The notes under the pieces are model-generated. The model made no database searches. It worked only from the letters and a program-made list of their open reading frames with translations, and had not been told where the DNA came from. Below, piece by piece: positions 43,611 through 51,822 of a stretch of 64,000 nucleotides of DNA. This stretch comes from an uncultured beta proteobacterium. GTDB taxonomy: Bacteria > Pseudomonadota > Gammaproteobacteria > Burkholderiales > SG8-41. Both the position numbers and the translations under genes were made by a program. Where the stretch lies: positions 1-64,000 of the forward strand of contig CAISYC010000027.1 in assembly GCA_903889565.1 (NCBI GenBank). Reading direction: 5' to 3'. Position 1 is the first letter of the stretch; every line of letters starts with the position of its first letter.

Positions 43611-44468
43611 ATGAAAAGCGGTGTAACCACCTGGCCTAACGGCAGCAGGATCGCGATTGCGCTGACCGTGATGTTCGAGACCTGGCCCGAGGGCAAGTGG
43701 CCGCCCTATGCGGCGCAGCGCTGGCAACCGAAGCCCGGCAACCTCGACCATCAGTCGATCACCTTCGCGCAGTATGGCGGCAAGGCCGGCATCTGGCGCA
43801 TTCTGAACATTCTCGACAAGGCCGGCATGCCGGCGACCTTTTGCACCAACGCGCACAGCGTCGAGGTCTATCCGGAGGCCGCCGCGCAGGTGGTGAAATG
43901 CGGGCATGATTTCGCCGCCCACGGCTACACACAGGACGCGCATCTGGCCGACATGACGCCCGAGCAGGAGCAGGCGACGATCCGCCGTTGCATCGAAGTG
44001 CTGGAAAAAAACACCGGCCAGCGGCCGCAGGGCTGGCTGTCGCCGATTCTGGCGTGGACGGCGCATACCGATGCCTTCCTCGCGCAGGAAAAAATGCTGT
44101 GGCACGGCGACGCCAACTACGCCGACCTGCCGCGCCGCATCCACACGCCGCACGGCCCGCTCGCGCATGTGCCGCACAGCGATTACACCGACAACCGCGT
44201 GCTGTGGTTAAGTCCGCAGGATTATTTCAATGTCTACAAAGATACCTTCGATTATCTCTACGCCAACGAGCCGCTGTCGCTGATGGTGATGACGCTGCAC
44301 TGCCATTTCGGCGGACGCCCGTTGATGTCGGCGCAGATGCACAAGCTGCTGCGTTACTTTTCGGGTTTTCCCGGCGTCTGGTTCGCGCGCCACCGCGAGC
44401 TCGCGCAATGGGCGCTCGAGGGCGACGCCGACGAAATCAGCAACGCGCAGCGCTTCTTTCCAAAATAA
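43611..44468 (+). CDS. Polysaccharide-deacetylase-fold (NodB-like) hydrolase
   Basis: 285 residues from an ATG with GGAGGAAAC before it. The fold markers are 'RIAIALTVMFETW', 'GIWRILNILDKAGMPATFCTNAHSVEVYP' and 'HDFAAHGYTQDAHLADMTPEQE', with His ligands in the last segment, and a later 'LHCHFGGRP'. The usual NodB 'TFDDG' Asp is replaced by 'MFETW', as in allantoinase/PuuE-type and imidase-like members of the family that hydrolyse cyclic or acyl amides rather than chitin. No signal peptide, so cytosolic. A Bug gene follows 23 bp later. Confidence 0.85.
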   Translation: MKSGVTTWPNGSRIAIALTVMFETWPEGKWPPYAAQRWQPKPGNLDHQSITFAQYGGKAGIWRILNILDKAGMPATFCTNAHSVEVYPEAAAQVVKCGHDFAAHGYTQDAHLADMTPEQEQATIRRCIEVLEKNTGQRPQGWLSPILAWTAHTDAFLAQEKMLWHGDANYADLPRRIHTPHGPLAHVPHSDYTDNRVLWLSPQDYFNVYKDTFDYLYANEPLSLMVMTLHCHFGGRPLMSAQMHKLLRYFSGFPGVWFARHRELAQWALEGDADEISNAQRFFPK

Positions 44469-44491
44469 ATTCAGCAGCTCCTGGAGGCCCT

Positions 44492-45454
44492 ATGAAAATG
44501 ACAAAAATTGCGATCGCGGCGGTGGCAACACTCGCCGCGGCGCCAACCGTCGCGCAAAATTATCCGAATCACGCGATCCGCCTCGTCGTGCCGTCGTCGC
44601 CGGGCGGCGGCACCGACATAACCGGCCGCATCGTCGCACAAAAATTGTCGGAGCAACTCGGTCAGCAGGTCGTCGTCGATAACCGCGCCGGTGCCGGCAC
44701 TATCATCGGCATCGAGATCGCGGCCAAGGCGCCGCCCGACGGTTATACGCTGCTGATGGGGCTGTCGACGCTGGCGATCAACCCGAGCATGTATGCGAAG
44801 CTGCCGTACGACGCGATCAAGGATCTGGCGCCGATCTCGCTGGCCGTGCTGTCGCCGAATATTCTCACCGTGCATCCGTCGCTGCCGGCGAAAAATCTCA
44901 AGGAGTTTATTGCGCTGGCCAAGGCGCGGCCCGGCACCATCACCTTCGGCTCGGCCGGTCAGGCCACCAGTCCGCATCTTTCCGGCGAGTTGCTGAAAGT
45001 GCTGGCGCACATCGACATCGTGCATGTGCCGTTCAAAGGCTCGGGCCAGAGCGTGATCAGCTCGCTCGCCGGGGAGATCGCCGCCAACTTCCCGAGCGTG
45101 CCGACTGCGATCCCCTACATCAAGGCCGGCAAATTGCGCGCCCTCGGCGTTACCACCGCCAAACGCTCGCAGGCGCTGCCGGATGTGCCGTCGATCGCCG
45201 AAGCCGGCGTGCCCGGTTACGAAGCGACGCAGTGGTTCGGGTTGCTGGCGCCGGCAGGAACACCGCGGCCCATCATTGACCGGCTGAACCAGGAAATGGT
45301 GAAACTATTGAAATCGCCCGAGGTGCGCGACCGCCTGATCGCAGACGGCACGGACCCGGCGCCGACGACGCCGGAGGAGTTCGGCGCCTACATCAAGTCG
45401 GAAACCGAGAAGTGGACGAAAGTCATCAAGGCCGCAGGAATCAAGCCGCAATAG
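44492..45454 (+). CDS. Bug-family periplasmic solute-binding protein
   Basis: 320 residues from the ATG at 44492 (CTGGAGGCC ribosome site). Signal peptide ends near 'AAPTVAQ' (residue 21-22). Lobe 1: 'PSSPGGGTDITGRIVAQK' and 'VVDNRAGAGTIIG'; lobe 2: 'VPFKGSGQSVISSLAGE' and 'GVPGYEATQWFG'. It forms a two-gene unit with the deacetylase-fold hydrolase and ends at a strong intrinsic terminator. Confidence 0.9.
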   Translation: MKMTKIAIAAVATLAAAPTVAQNYPNHAIRLVVPSSPGGGTDITGRIVAQKLSEQLGQQVVVDNRAGAGTIIGIEIAAKAPPDGYTLLMGLSTLAINPSMYAKLPYDAIKDLAPISLAVLSPNILTVHPSLPAKNLKEFIALAKARPGTITFGSAGQATSPHLSGELLKVLAHIDIVHVPFKGSGQSVISSLAGEIAANFPSVPTAIPYIKAGKLRALGVTTAKRSQALPDVPSIAEAGVPGYEATQWFGLLAPAGTPRPIIDRLNQEMVKLLKSPEVRDRLIADGTDPAPTTPEEFGAYIKSETEKWTKVIKAAGIKPQ

Positions 45455-45510
45455 GGTTCAGCGGTTTTGCGTTCAAGATGATGCGCAGCATCATCTATTC
45501 AGCGGGGATA

Positions 45511-45543
45511 CAAGGGGGCGCAGCCCCCTTGTTCAATTTTTTT
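45511..45543. terminator. Strong bidirectional intrinsic terminator
   Basis: CAAGGGGGC and GCCCCCTTG form a perfect 9-bp stem around GCA (45511-45531), followed by TTCAATTTTTTT on the plus strand. It lies between the convergent Bug gene (plus, ends 45454) and the ornithine-cyclodeaminase-like gene (minus, ends 45571) and closes both transcripts, including the long minus-strand operon. Confidence 0.85.
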
Positions 45544-45570
45544 GCGTTTTTTTCGGTGCCCGTGCGGTGA

Positions 45571-46539
45571 CTATGCCGCCGGCAGTTCGATCGGCAGCGG
45601 CATGCCGATCTTCTGTTTGAGTGCGCGCTGATAAACCAGATTGGCCAGCGCGATATCCTGACTGGCCATGCCCTGCGTGATGATGAGCACGCGCTGATTG
45701 TCGCTGCTGCGGCCCGGATGCTTGCCGCTGACCACTTCGGCGACCGTCGCATCGATCCAGCCCGGCGCCTCGGCGCCGAACAGATCGATCAACTCTTTCT
45801 GCAGTTGCGCGCGGCTGTCGACCACGAACAAATCGGCCTTTTCGACGAAGTCGCGGCCGGGCTCGGCACTGTCGAGCGTGGCCACCACCGCGCCCGGCGC
45901 AATCCAGGGTTCCTGCAACATTGCACTCGCGCTATTGGTCGCAGTCAGCACCAGATCGGCACCGCGCACCGCGGCTTCAATGGTATCGACGGCTTTCGCA
46001 TTGAGTCCGTATTGCGTCTTCGCTTTGGCCGCCAGTGCAGCGCGCGTTTCGGGCCGGCGCGAGACGATGCGCACTTCCTTCAGTTTGAACAGGCGCGTGA
46101 AATATTCGAGCGCGGTGGTGGCCAGACGCCCGGCGCCCACGAGCGCAAGCGTGCCGGCGTCGTCGCGCGCGAGACGGCGCGCCGCCATCACGATCGACGC
46201 CACGGTGCGCTGCGCGTAGGTCCAGGTTTCATCGACCAGCGCCAGCGGCCGCGAGGACTCGACATCGACCAGCATGATGAAACGCGTCGCATCCTGCGAG
46301 GTTTCGTCGGTGGCGTTGTGCGAAACAAAACGGAATCCGCCGACCGAGGCTTCGTCGAGTATGCAGGCCTTGAGGTGATAGTGGTTCTCGAAACGGTCGC
46401 GCATGTTCATGTTGGGCGGCACCGGCCAGCGCACGCGGCCGGCGGCATCCTGTGCGACCACGCGCTCGATTTCACCCAGTACATCGTCGGGGCTCAACAG
46501 GGCGTGGCATTGTTTTGCGGTCAGATAAAGCAAAGGCAT
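45571..46539 (-). CDS. Ornithine cyclodeaminase/mu-crystallin family enzyme
   Basis: 322 residues. The dimerisation/substrate half carries 'HYHLKACILDEA' with the conserved Lys; the Rossmann half has 'LALVGAGRLATTALEYF' and 'LTATNSASAML'. Family reactions include ornithine to proline plus ammonia, ketimine reduction and alanine dehydrogenation. It is the last gene of the minus-strand block that also contains an opine-dehydrogenase-like enzyme, so imine or amino-acid chemistry fits. The intrinsic terminator follows 28 bp downstream. Confidence 0.88.
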   Translation of the reverse strand: MPLLYLTAKQCHALLSPDDVLGEIERVVAQDAAGRVRWPVPPNMNMRDRFENHYHLKACILDEASVGGFRFVSHNATDETSQDATRFIMLVDVESSRPLALVDETWTYAQRTVASIVMAARRLARDDAGTLALVGAGRLATTALEYFTRLFKLKEVRIVSRRPETRAALAAKAKTQYGLNAKAVDTIEAAVRGADLVLTATNSASAMLQEPWIAPGAVVATLDSAEPGRDFVEKADLFVVDSRAQLQKELIDLFGAEAPGWIDATVAEVVSGKHPGRSSDNQRVLIITQGMASQDIALANLVYQRALKQKIGMPLPIELPAA

Positions 46540-46582
46540 GGATTATTCCGTTTGTGTGCAGTGGCGCACGGCGCCGCTGCGA

Positions 46583-47578
46583 TTATGCATCGGGCTTGAT
46601 GCCCGCCTTGCGGATGATCGGGCCGATGAGTTCGCTTTCGAGCTTGAGCGTTGCGGCAAACTGCTCGGGCGTGTCGCCGAGGACGTCGAAGCCGATTTGC
46701 GCGAAACGCTGCTGCACTTCAGGGGTTTTCAGCGCACCGATGATCGCGGCGTGCAGTTTAGCGATTATCTCGCGCGGCGTCCCGGCCGGTGCGACGATGC
46801 CGTAGCGGCCGTCCATCGGGTGCATTTTCACGCCGGCCTCGGTCAGCGTCGGCAACTCCGGTGCGGCGGACGGGCGTTTGCTGCCGATGGTTGCCAGCAG
46901 ACGCAGGCGGCCGTACTTCGCGTGCGGCAAGGCTGGAATCAGGTCGGCGAACATCAGATCGATTTCGCCGGCGACCACCGCCGTCAGCGCGGGCCCGGTG
47001 CCCTTGTAGGGCACGTGAACCATGCTGGCGCCGGTGGCCGCCGAAAACAGTTCGGCGGCGACATGCGAACTCGAGCCGCTGCCCGACGAACCGTAGCTCA
47101 GCAAATCCTTTTTCTTCAGCGCGAGCTTGACCAGCTCGGTGACGCTTTTCACCGGCACACTCGGGTTCACCGCAATCGCATAGGCAGTGGTGGCGAGCTG
47201 TGCAACGGCAGCCAGGTCCTTTTGCACGCTGTAGCCGATTTTCGGATACAGATGCGGCGCCACCACCAGATTGCCCGAACTGCCGAGCCCCAGCGTATAC
47301 CCGTCGGGCGCGGCTTTGGCGACCATCTCCATGCCGATGGTACCGCCGGCGCCGCCGCGGTTTTCGATTACCACCGCCTGCCCGAGCAGTTCGCTCAGTT
47401 TCGGTCCGACCACGCGCCCGGCGATATCGGCCGGCCCGCCCGGCGCAAAGCCGATGAATACGCGGATCGGCTTGGTCGGATAGTTTGCCGGGGTCTGGGC
47501 GGCGGCACCGGTCACCGCGATTGCGGCGGCAACCGAACACGTCGCAACCCACCAAGGCCTGCATGCATTATTTGTCAT
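46583..47578 (-). CDS. Bug-family periplasmic solute-binding protein
   Basis: 331 residues from the ATG at 47578; an upstream in-frame ATG would add 11 charged residues before the signal. Signal peptide ends near 'VTGAAAQ' (about residue 27). Lobe 1: 'GFAPGGPADIAGRVVGPK' and 'VIENRGGAGGTIG'; lobe 2: 'VPYKGTGPALTAVVAGE' and 'MHPMDGRYG' where most paralogues read 'GxPGYExxxW'. It lies inside the nine-gene minus-strand block, so it is the likely receptor for that pathway. Confidence 0.9.
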   Translation of the reverse strand: MTNNACRPWWVATCSVAAAIAVTGAAAQTPANYPTKPIRVFIGFAPGGPADIAGRVVGPKLSELLGQAVVIENRGGAGGTIGMEMVAKAAPDGYTLGLGSSGNLVVAPHLYPKIGYSVQKDLAAVAQLATTAYAIAVNPSVPVKSVTELVKLALKKKDLLSYGSSGSGSSSHVAAELFSAATGASMVHVPYKGTGPALTAVVAGEIDLMFADLIPALPHAKYGRLRLLATIGSKRPSAAPELPTLTEAGVKMHPMDGRYGIVAPAGTPREIIAKLHAAIIGALKTPEVQQRFAQIGFDVLGDTPEQFAATLKLESELIGPIIRKAGIKPDA

Positions 47579-47708
47579 GATGCTTTTCAATAGAGTTGAT
47601 CGCGCCATCACTCAAGCAAAGATCGTGACAGCGCCCTCATGCGCAGGCGCGGAAGATTTTCCTGCTCCCGCGCACCAGGCCGGCCCGTCGCCGCCCCGTC
47701 ATGGCGCG

Positions 47709-48284
47709 TCAGCGCGGCTCTTCGTACAACTCGATCTTGTTGCCATCGGGGTCGGCGACGTAGATCGTGCGGCCGTAGATGCCGTCGTGGAGGTCCTGAA
47801 AAAATTGCACCCCGGCCGCTTTCAGCCGCGCCGCCAGCGCATCGACGCCGCTGACGCGAAACGCCATGTGATCGATCTGCGGCGCGCCGCCGAGCCCGCC
47901 GGTGGTCAGCGCAATGCCCTGCCTGAACGGCACGAAAGGCCGGCCGTCGGTGAGCGGCTTGGCATTGCGCCCGGTAAATCCCAGCAGCTCTTCATAGAAT
48001 TTCTTCGACGCATCGAGATCGCGCACCTGCAGCAGCAGATGGGCGAAACCGAAAATCTTCGGCGCTTTGGACGCGGCCGGTTTGACCGCGGCATCGGGCT
48101 CGTTGTCGATGCCGAGCCGGCCGTCGCGGCCCCAACTGTCTTTCGCCACGTCGTGAATGATCACATGCAGATGCTCGCTGCCGGCACCGGCGTGTTCCAC
48201 CATCGCCGCGGTGATCGCCTCGACCAGCCGCCGCTTCTGGTTGACGCTGCGGCCCGGCCACAAATCGACTGTCACTACCGGCAT
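47709..48284 (-). CDS. 4-oxalocrotonate tautomerase-VOC fusion protein
   Basis: 191 residues in two parts. Residues 1-58 are a 4-OT-type tautomerase with catalytic Pro2 ('MPVVTVDLWPGRSVNQKRRLVEAITAAMVE') and 'HVIIHDVAKDSWG'. After a linker, residues 75-190 are a VOC module ('FAHLLLQVRDLDASKKFYEELLGF', 'IDHMAFRVSGVDALAARL', 'VADPDGNKIELYE') with candidate metal ligands His, His and Glu. Tautomerases and VOC dioxygenases act in succession in meta-cleavage pathways, but as separate proteins. The fusion sits in the molybdenum-hydroxylase operon and suggests linked ring-opening/tautomerisation chemistry. Which module is active is not known. Confidence 0.88.
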   Translation of the reverse strand: MPVVTVDLWPGRSVNQKRRLVEAITAAMVEHAGAGSEHLHVIIHDVAKDSWGRDGRLGIDNEPDAAVKPAASKAPKIFGFAHLLLQVRDLDASKKFYEELLGFTGRNAKPLTDGRPFVPFRQGIALTTGGLGGAPQIDHMAFRVSGVDALAARLKAAGVQFFQDLHDGIYGRTIYVADPDGNKIELYEEPR

Positions 48285-48343
48285 AAGCCGCCTCCGCTGT
48301 TCGGTTGTCGCATCATTGCAGTTGAATTATTTTACCGCCGCCC

Positions 48344-49429
48344 TCAGCCGCGCACGCGCGCAAGCAGACCCTTGAGATCGAGGCCGAGGATGCCCATTGC
48401 CGCGGCGCCGCGTCCGCCGTCGCGATAATTCTTCCCGACCAGAATTTCGGCGAGCTTGAACAGATTGTCCGCTGCCGGGACGGCGACGCCGGCGATTTTC
48501 GCGATCGAACGAAACGGCAGCAGGCCGTGGCCGAAATCTTCGAGGTAGTAGCGGTGATTGAGCGAGCCCGGCGCCTTGATGCGGCTGTTGGCCACGCCCG
48601 ATGCAATCGCCGCGGCGAAATCCTTGGTATCGCCGATGTTTGCTTCAACCGTGCCGATCGCCTGCATTTCCTCGATCAGGTTGGGCAGCGTGTGGCCGCA
48701 GGCGCGTGCCACCGCGCGACGCTCGTCATCCAGCGCGCGCATGACGCGGGCGACACCCGGTGTCATGCCCTGCGCGTAAAACGTGTAATCGCCGGCGGTG
48801 GCCTCGATCCATGCCGCACCGAGGATTGCGCCCGGCGGATGCAGCACCATGTTGACGTTGCACAAGCCTGAATCGAGCACGTCGGCGACCGGCTTCGCGC
48901 AGGGAAACAGCTGCACCGCCATGGCAATCGCGCGTTCGCTGCCGGGCAAGGCCGCAACCCGCACCCGCTTCGCGCGCCCGCTGATGTTGACGCGCTGCGG
49001 CTGACTCCTGCGCGCGACATAAGTCAGCGTCGAAAACTCCGCCACCGGCGGCACATCGGCGCGCTGCTTTTGAAATGCGGTGTGAAATTCGAGCGCGCCG
49101 CCCGTATGTCCCGGATTGAGAATGACCGGCACCTCGGCGCGCGCGCCGGCCTGCGCCAGTGCCGTCGCCAGCGCGGCATTTGAAATCGTCGGCAGGGTAA
49201 TCACCAGCGCGGCGCAACCGTCGATGGCCGCGCGCAGGTCGGCGGTGATCAGCTGCGGCCTGGCGAGCCCGCTGCCGAACACGCCTTCGTGCTCGACGCC
49301 ACCCAAACGCTGGAACGGCTCCAAGTTGGCCGCCGAGCGGTTCCACCAATGAATCTCGTGGCCGGCTTGCGTGAGTTCGGTGACCGCCGCCGCACCGCCC
49401 GCACCCGCGCCGAGAACCGCGACCCGCAT
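48344..49429 (-). CDS. Octopine/opine dehydrogenase-family NAD(P) enzyme
   Basis: 361 residues from the ATG at 49429, 2 bp after the stop of the M24 gene. N-terminal 'VAVLGAGAGGAAAVTEL' is the NAD(P) fold. The C-terminal octopine-dehydrogenase domain carries 'LCNVNMVLHPPGAILGAAWIEA' (the conserved Asn-x-x-x-His-Pro segment that holds the catalytic His) and 'SLNHRYYLEDFGHGLLPF'. Known relatives reductively join an amino acid and a 2-oxoacid, or run the reverse in opine breakdown. Together with the cyclodeaminase-like gene this suggests secondary-amine (opine-like) substrates. Confidence 0.85.
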   Translation of the reverse strand: MRVAVLGAGAGGAAAVTELTQAGHEIHWWNRSAANLEPFQRLGGVEHEGVFGSGLARPQLITADLRAAIDGCAALVITLPTISNAALATALAQAGARAEVPVILNPGHTGGALEFHTAFQKQRADVPPVAEFSTLTYVARRSQPQRVNISGRAKRVRVAALPGSERAIAMAVQLFPCAKPVADVLDSGLCNVNMVLHPPGAILGAAWIEATAGDYTFYAQGMTPGVARVMRALDDERRAVARACGHTLPNLIEEMQAIGTVEANIGDTKDFAAAIASGVANSRIKAPGSLNHRYYLEDFGHGLLPFRSIAKIAGVAVPAADNLFKLAEILVGKNYRDGGRGAAAMGILGLDLKGLLARVRG

Positions 49430-49431
49430 CG

Positions 49432-50565
49432 CTAGCGCACAACCAGCAGGCGGTCGGTGTCGGCGTAATCGGACAGCAATTCGCAACCGGTGGTCGTGAC
49501 CAGCATCATGTCCTTGTTCTGCATGCCGTAGCCGTAACCGGTCTGATAACACAGCGGCTCGACACCGAGCACCATGCCCGCTTCGAGTTGCGCGTCACCG
49601 GTTTTGCCGATCTCCGGCGTTTTGCCGATATAAGGGTCTTCGTGCAGATGCAGACCGATGCCATGGCCGACGAAGGAAATCGGCGGCAGATTCAACTCGG
49701 CAAGCTTGCGGATAAAGGCGTCGTAGATGGCGCGGCAGCTCGCGCCCGGCTTGATCATATCCATCAGCAGATATTTGCACTCGACGAGGTTCTGCCAGAT
49801 TTGCTCGGCATGCGCCGGCGCGCGCTGCACGACCGCGGTGCGGCAGACACCGGCCTGATAACCCGCGATCACGGAAAAAGTCTCGACGCGGCAGACGTCT
49901 TCCGCCACGAGCTTGCGCTCGGTGGGGCCGACGTTGGGCAACTGGCTGCGCTCGCCGGTGGCAACGATCATCAATTTGAAATGCTCGGCGCCCAGCGTGT
50001 AGATATTGCGCGTCATGTGCGCGGCGATATCCATTTCGCTGTCGCCCGTTTTCACCGCGGCCAGGGTATCGGTAATCGACTGGTCGGCGATGCGCGACAG
50101 ACGGCGCAGCAAAGTAATTTCATCGGCGGTCTTGATCTGCCGCAGGCGCGCGAGTATCGCCTCATTGGCGCTGAATGTCGCGCGCGGCAATTCGCGTACG
50201 AGCCGCGCGAAATCGCCGGCCGGCAGGTAGTCCATTTCGATGCCGATGCGCGCCGACGCCAGACCAAGGTCTTTCAACTGACTCGCCAGCACCGCCATCG
50301 CGCTGTCGGTGAATTCGGCCCAGATGCGCGACGGCGTATCCGGTTCGCGGCGCTTGATGGTGGTCGCTTCCATATCGACGCCGAAAAGCGCCGTCTTGCC
50401 GTCGGCGGTGACGATCACCATGGCGTGACGATGACGGATCAGCGGTTGCGACGGCACGACGAAGCCCGTCAGGTACGCAAAGTTTTCCGGCGAGCAGGAG
50501 ATCATGGCGTCGAGCCCTGCCGCCTGCATCGCCTTGACCTGCTTGTTGACGATTTCTTGTCTCAT
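49432..50565 (-). CDS. Creatinase-like M24 family (pita-bread fold) hydrolase
   Basis: 377 residues from the ATG at 50565. The N-domain ('MQAAGLDAMISCSPENFAYLTGF') and pita-bread C-domain are complete. 'SFVGHGIGLHLHEDPYIG' and 'LEAGMVLGVEPLCYQTG' are conserved, but the two Asp metal ligands found in Xaa-Pro peptidases are replaced ('CRVETFSV' and 'AGVCRTAV'), and the last Glu is changed ('QNKDMML'). Such loss of metal ligands is known in creatinase, which hydrolyses a C-N bond without metal. So I infer a metal-free amidinohydrolase-like enzyme rather than a peptidase. It is tightly packed: the next gene downstream starts 2 bp after its stop. Confidence 0.85.
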   Translation of the reverse strand: MRQEIVNKQVKAMQAAGLDAMISCSPENFAYLTGFVVPSQPLIRHRHAMVIVTADGKTALFGVDMEATTIKRREPDTPSRIWAEFTDSAMAVLASQLKDLGLASARIGIEMDYLPAGDFARLVRELPRATFSANEAILARLRQIKTADEITLLRRLSRIADQSITDTLAAVKTGDSEMDIAAHMTRNIYTLGAEHFKLMIVATGERSQLPNVGPTERKLVAEDVCRVETFSVIAGYQAGVCRTAVVQRAPAHAEQIWQNLVECKYLLMDMIKPGASCRAIYDAFIRKLAELNLPPISFVGHGIGLHLHEDPYIGKTPEIGKTGDAQLEAGMVLGVEPLCYQTGYGYGMQNKDMMLVTTTGCELLSDYADTDRLLVVR

Positions 50566-50569
50566 GTGA

Positions 50570-51730
50570 TCAGGCGGTGGTGCCGTATTTTTCGATTTTG
50601 GCTTCGTCCACCGCGATGCCCATGCCCGGCGCCATCGGCACTTCGATCGCGCCATCGACCAATTTCATCGGCGCGACGAGCAGATCGTCCTTGTAATAGA
50701 TGCCGGCAATGCGGCCATTCTGGAACTCGGCCGGTGTCGACACCGGAATCACGCAGGACAGCGTGGCCGCCGGCGCCGCCGCGGCCAGCTGCACATTGGC
50801 CAGATTGCCGACGCCGGTTTCGATCGAGCCGTTGACGTTGCAGACGATGCCCGCGGCGCGGCACACCGCGGCGACTTCCATCGCGCGATAAAGTCCGCCG
50901 GGTTTGGTGGTGTAGATCGAAACGATGTCGATCGCATGCTGCTCGGCGATCTCGATCGCATCGTGGGCGTTCCACGCCGATTCGTCGGCCATCACCGGCG
51001 TGTCAAGCGCGCGCGCCACCTCGGCAATGCGGGCTATGCCCATGCACGGCTGCTCGGCGTATTTGAGGCGCTGCTTTTCCATCTCGCGCAATACGACGAT
51101 CGCCTCGCCCGGTGTCTTGTAGCCTTCATTCGCATCGACGCAGAGGTCGATGTCGGGGCCGGCGGCATTGCGCACGGCGCGCACCATCTCGATGTCGCGT
51201 CTGGCATCGACGCCGATCTTGATCTTGATGGTCTTGATGCCTTCTTTGACCACCTGCGCGACCTCTTTCTCCGCCTCGGCAATCGCGATCAGGCCGATCG
51301 AGTGCGTGACCGGCACGCGGGTGCGCGCAGAGCCGCCGAGCAGCGTATGCACGGGCACGTTGAGCGTTTTGCCGGCGAGATCGTAGGCCGCGAATTCGAC
51401 CGCCGACTTCGCGTATGGATAGCCCTTGATCACGGCATCCATGCGCGCGTGCAGTTCGACGATGTTGCAGGCATCGACCCCTTTGACGGCGGGGCCGAGA
51501 TAGCGCGCGATGATCAATTCGACGATGGCGGCCGATTCGCCGAAGTAACGGCCGAACTCGCCGCCCCAGTCTTTAAGCGCCGCGGCTTCGCCCCAGCCGC
51601 TGCGACCGTCTTCATCCGTCATTTTGGTCAGGATGTAGCGGCCGATCGGTTCGGTGAGGCCGGTCCATTTGTGTTCGCGCCGCGTCGGCAACTGCACGAC
51701 GATGGTTTCGATGGAAGCAATACGGCTCAC
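50570..51730 (-). CDS. Enolase-superfamily enzyme (mandelate racemase/muconate cycloisomerase group)
   Basis: 386 residues. The capping domain precedes a barrel with the KxK motif in 'TIKIKIGVDARRD' and metal ligands Asp in 'DLCVDANEGY', Glu in 'KYAEQPC' and Asp in 'VMADESAW'. A second base is likely Lys in 'YTTKPGGL', as in the muconate-lactonising subgroup. Reactions in this group begin with proton removal alpha to a carboxylate (cycloisomerisation, racemisation, dehydration). It lies 4 bp upstream of the M24 gene in the operon. Confidence 0.9.
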   Translation of the reverse strand: MSRIASIETIVVQLPTRREHKWTGLTEPIGRYILTKMTDEDGRSGWGEAAALKDWGGEFGRYFGESAAIVELIIARYLGPAVKGVDACNIVELHARMDAVIKGYPYAKSAVEFAAYDLAGKTLNVPVHTLLGGSARTRVPVTHSIGLIAIAEAEKEVAQVVKEGIKTIKIKIGVDARRDIEMVRAVRNAAGPDIDLCVDANEGYKTPGEAIVVLREMEKQRLKYAEQPCMGIARIAEVARALDTPVMADESAWNAHDAIEIAEQHAIDIVSIYTTKPGGLYRAMEVAAVCRAAGIVCNVNGSIETGVGNLANVQLAAAAPAATLSCVIPVSTPAEFQNGRIAGIYYKDDLLVAPMKLVDGAIEVPMAPGMGIAVDEAKIEKYGTTA

Positions 51731-51822
51731 GGGACTCTCGTGATCAGGTTGGTTTGGGGAATCAGCGGAAATTGCGCAGGATAATCGAAGTGCAGTTTAT
51801 CGGTGAAGCAGTAGCGGCGCAA

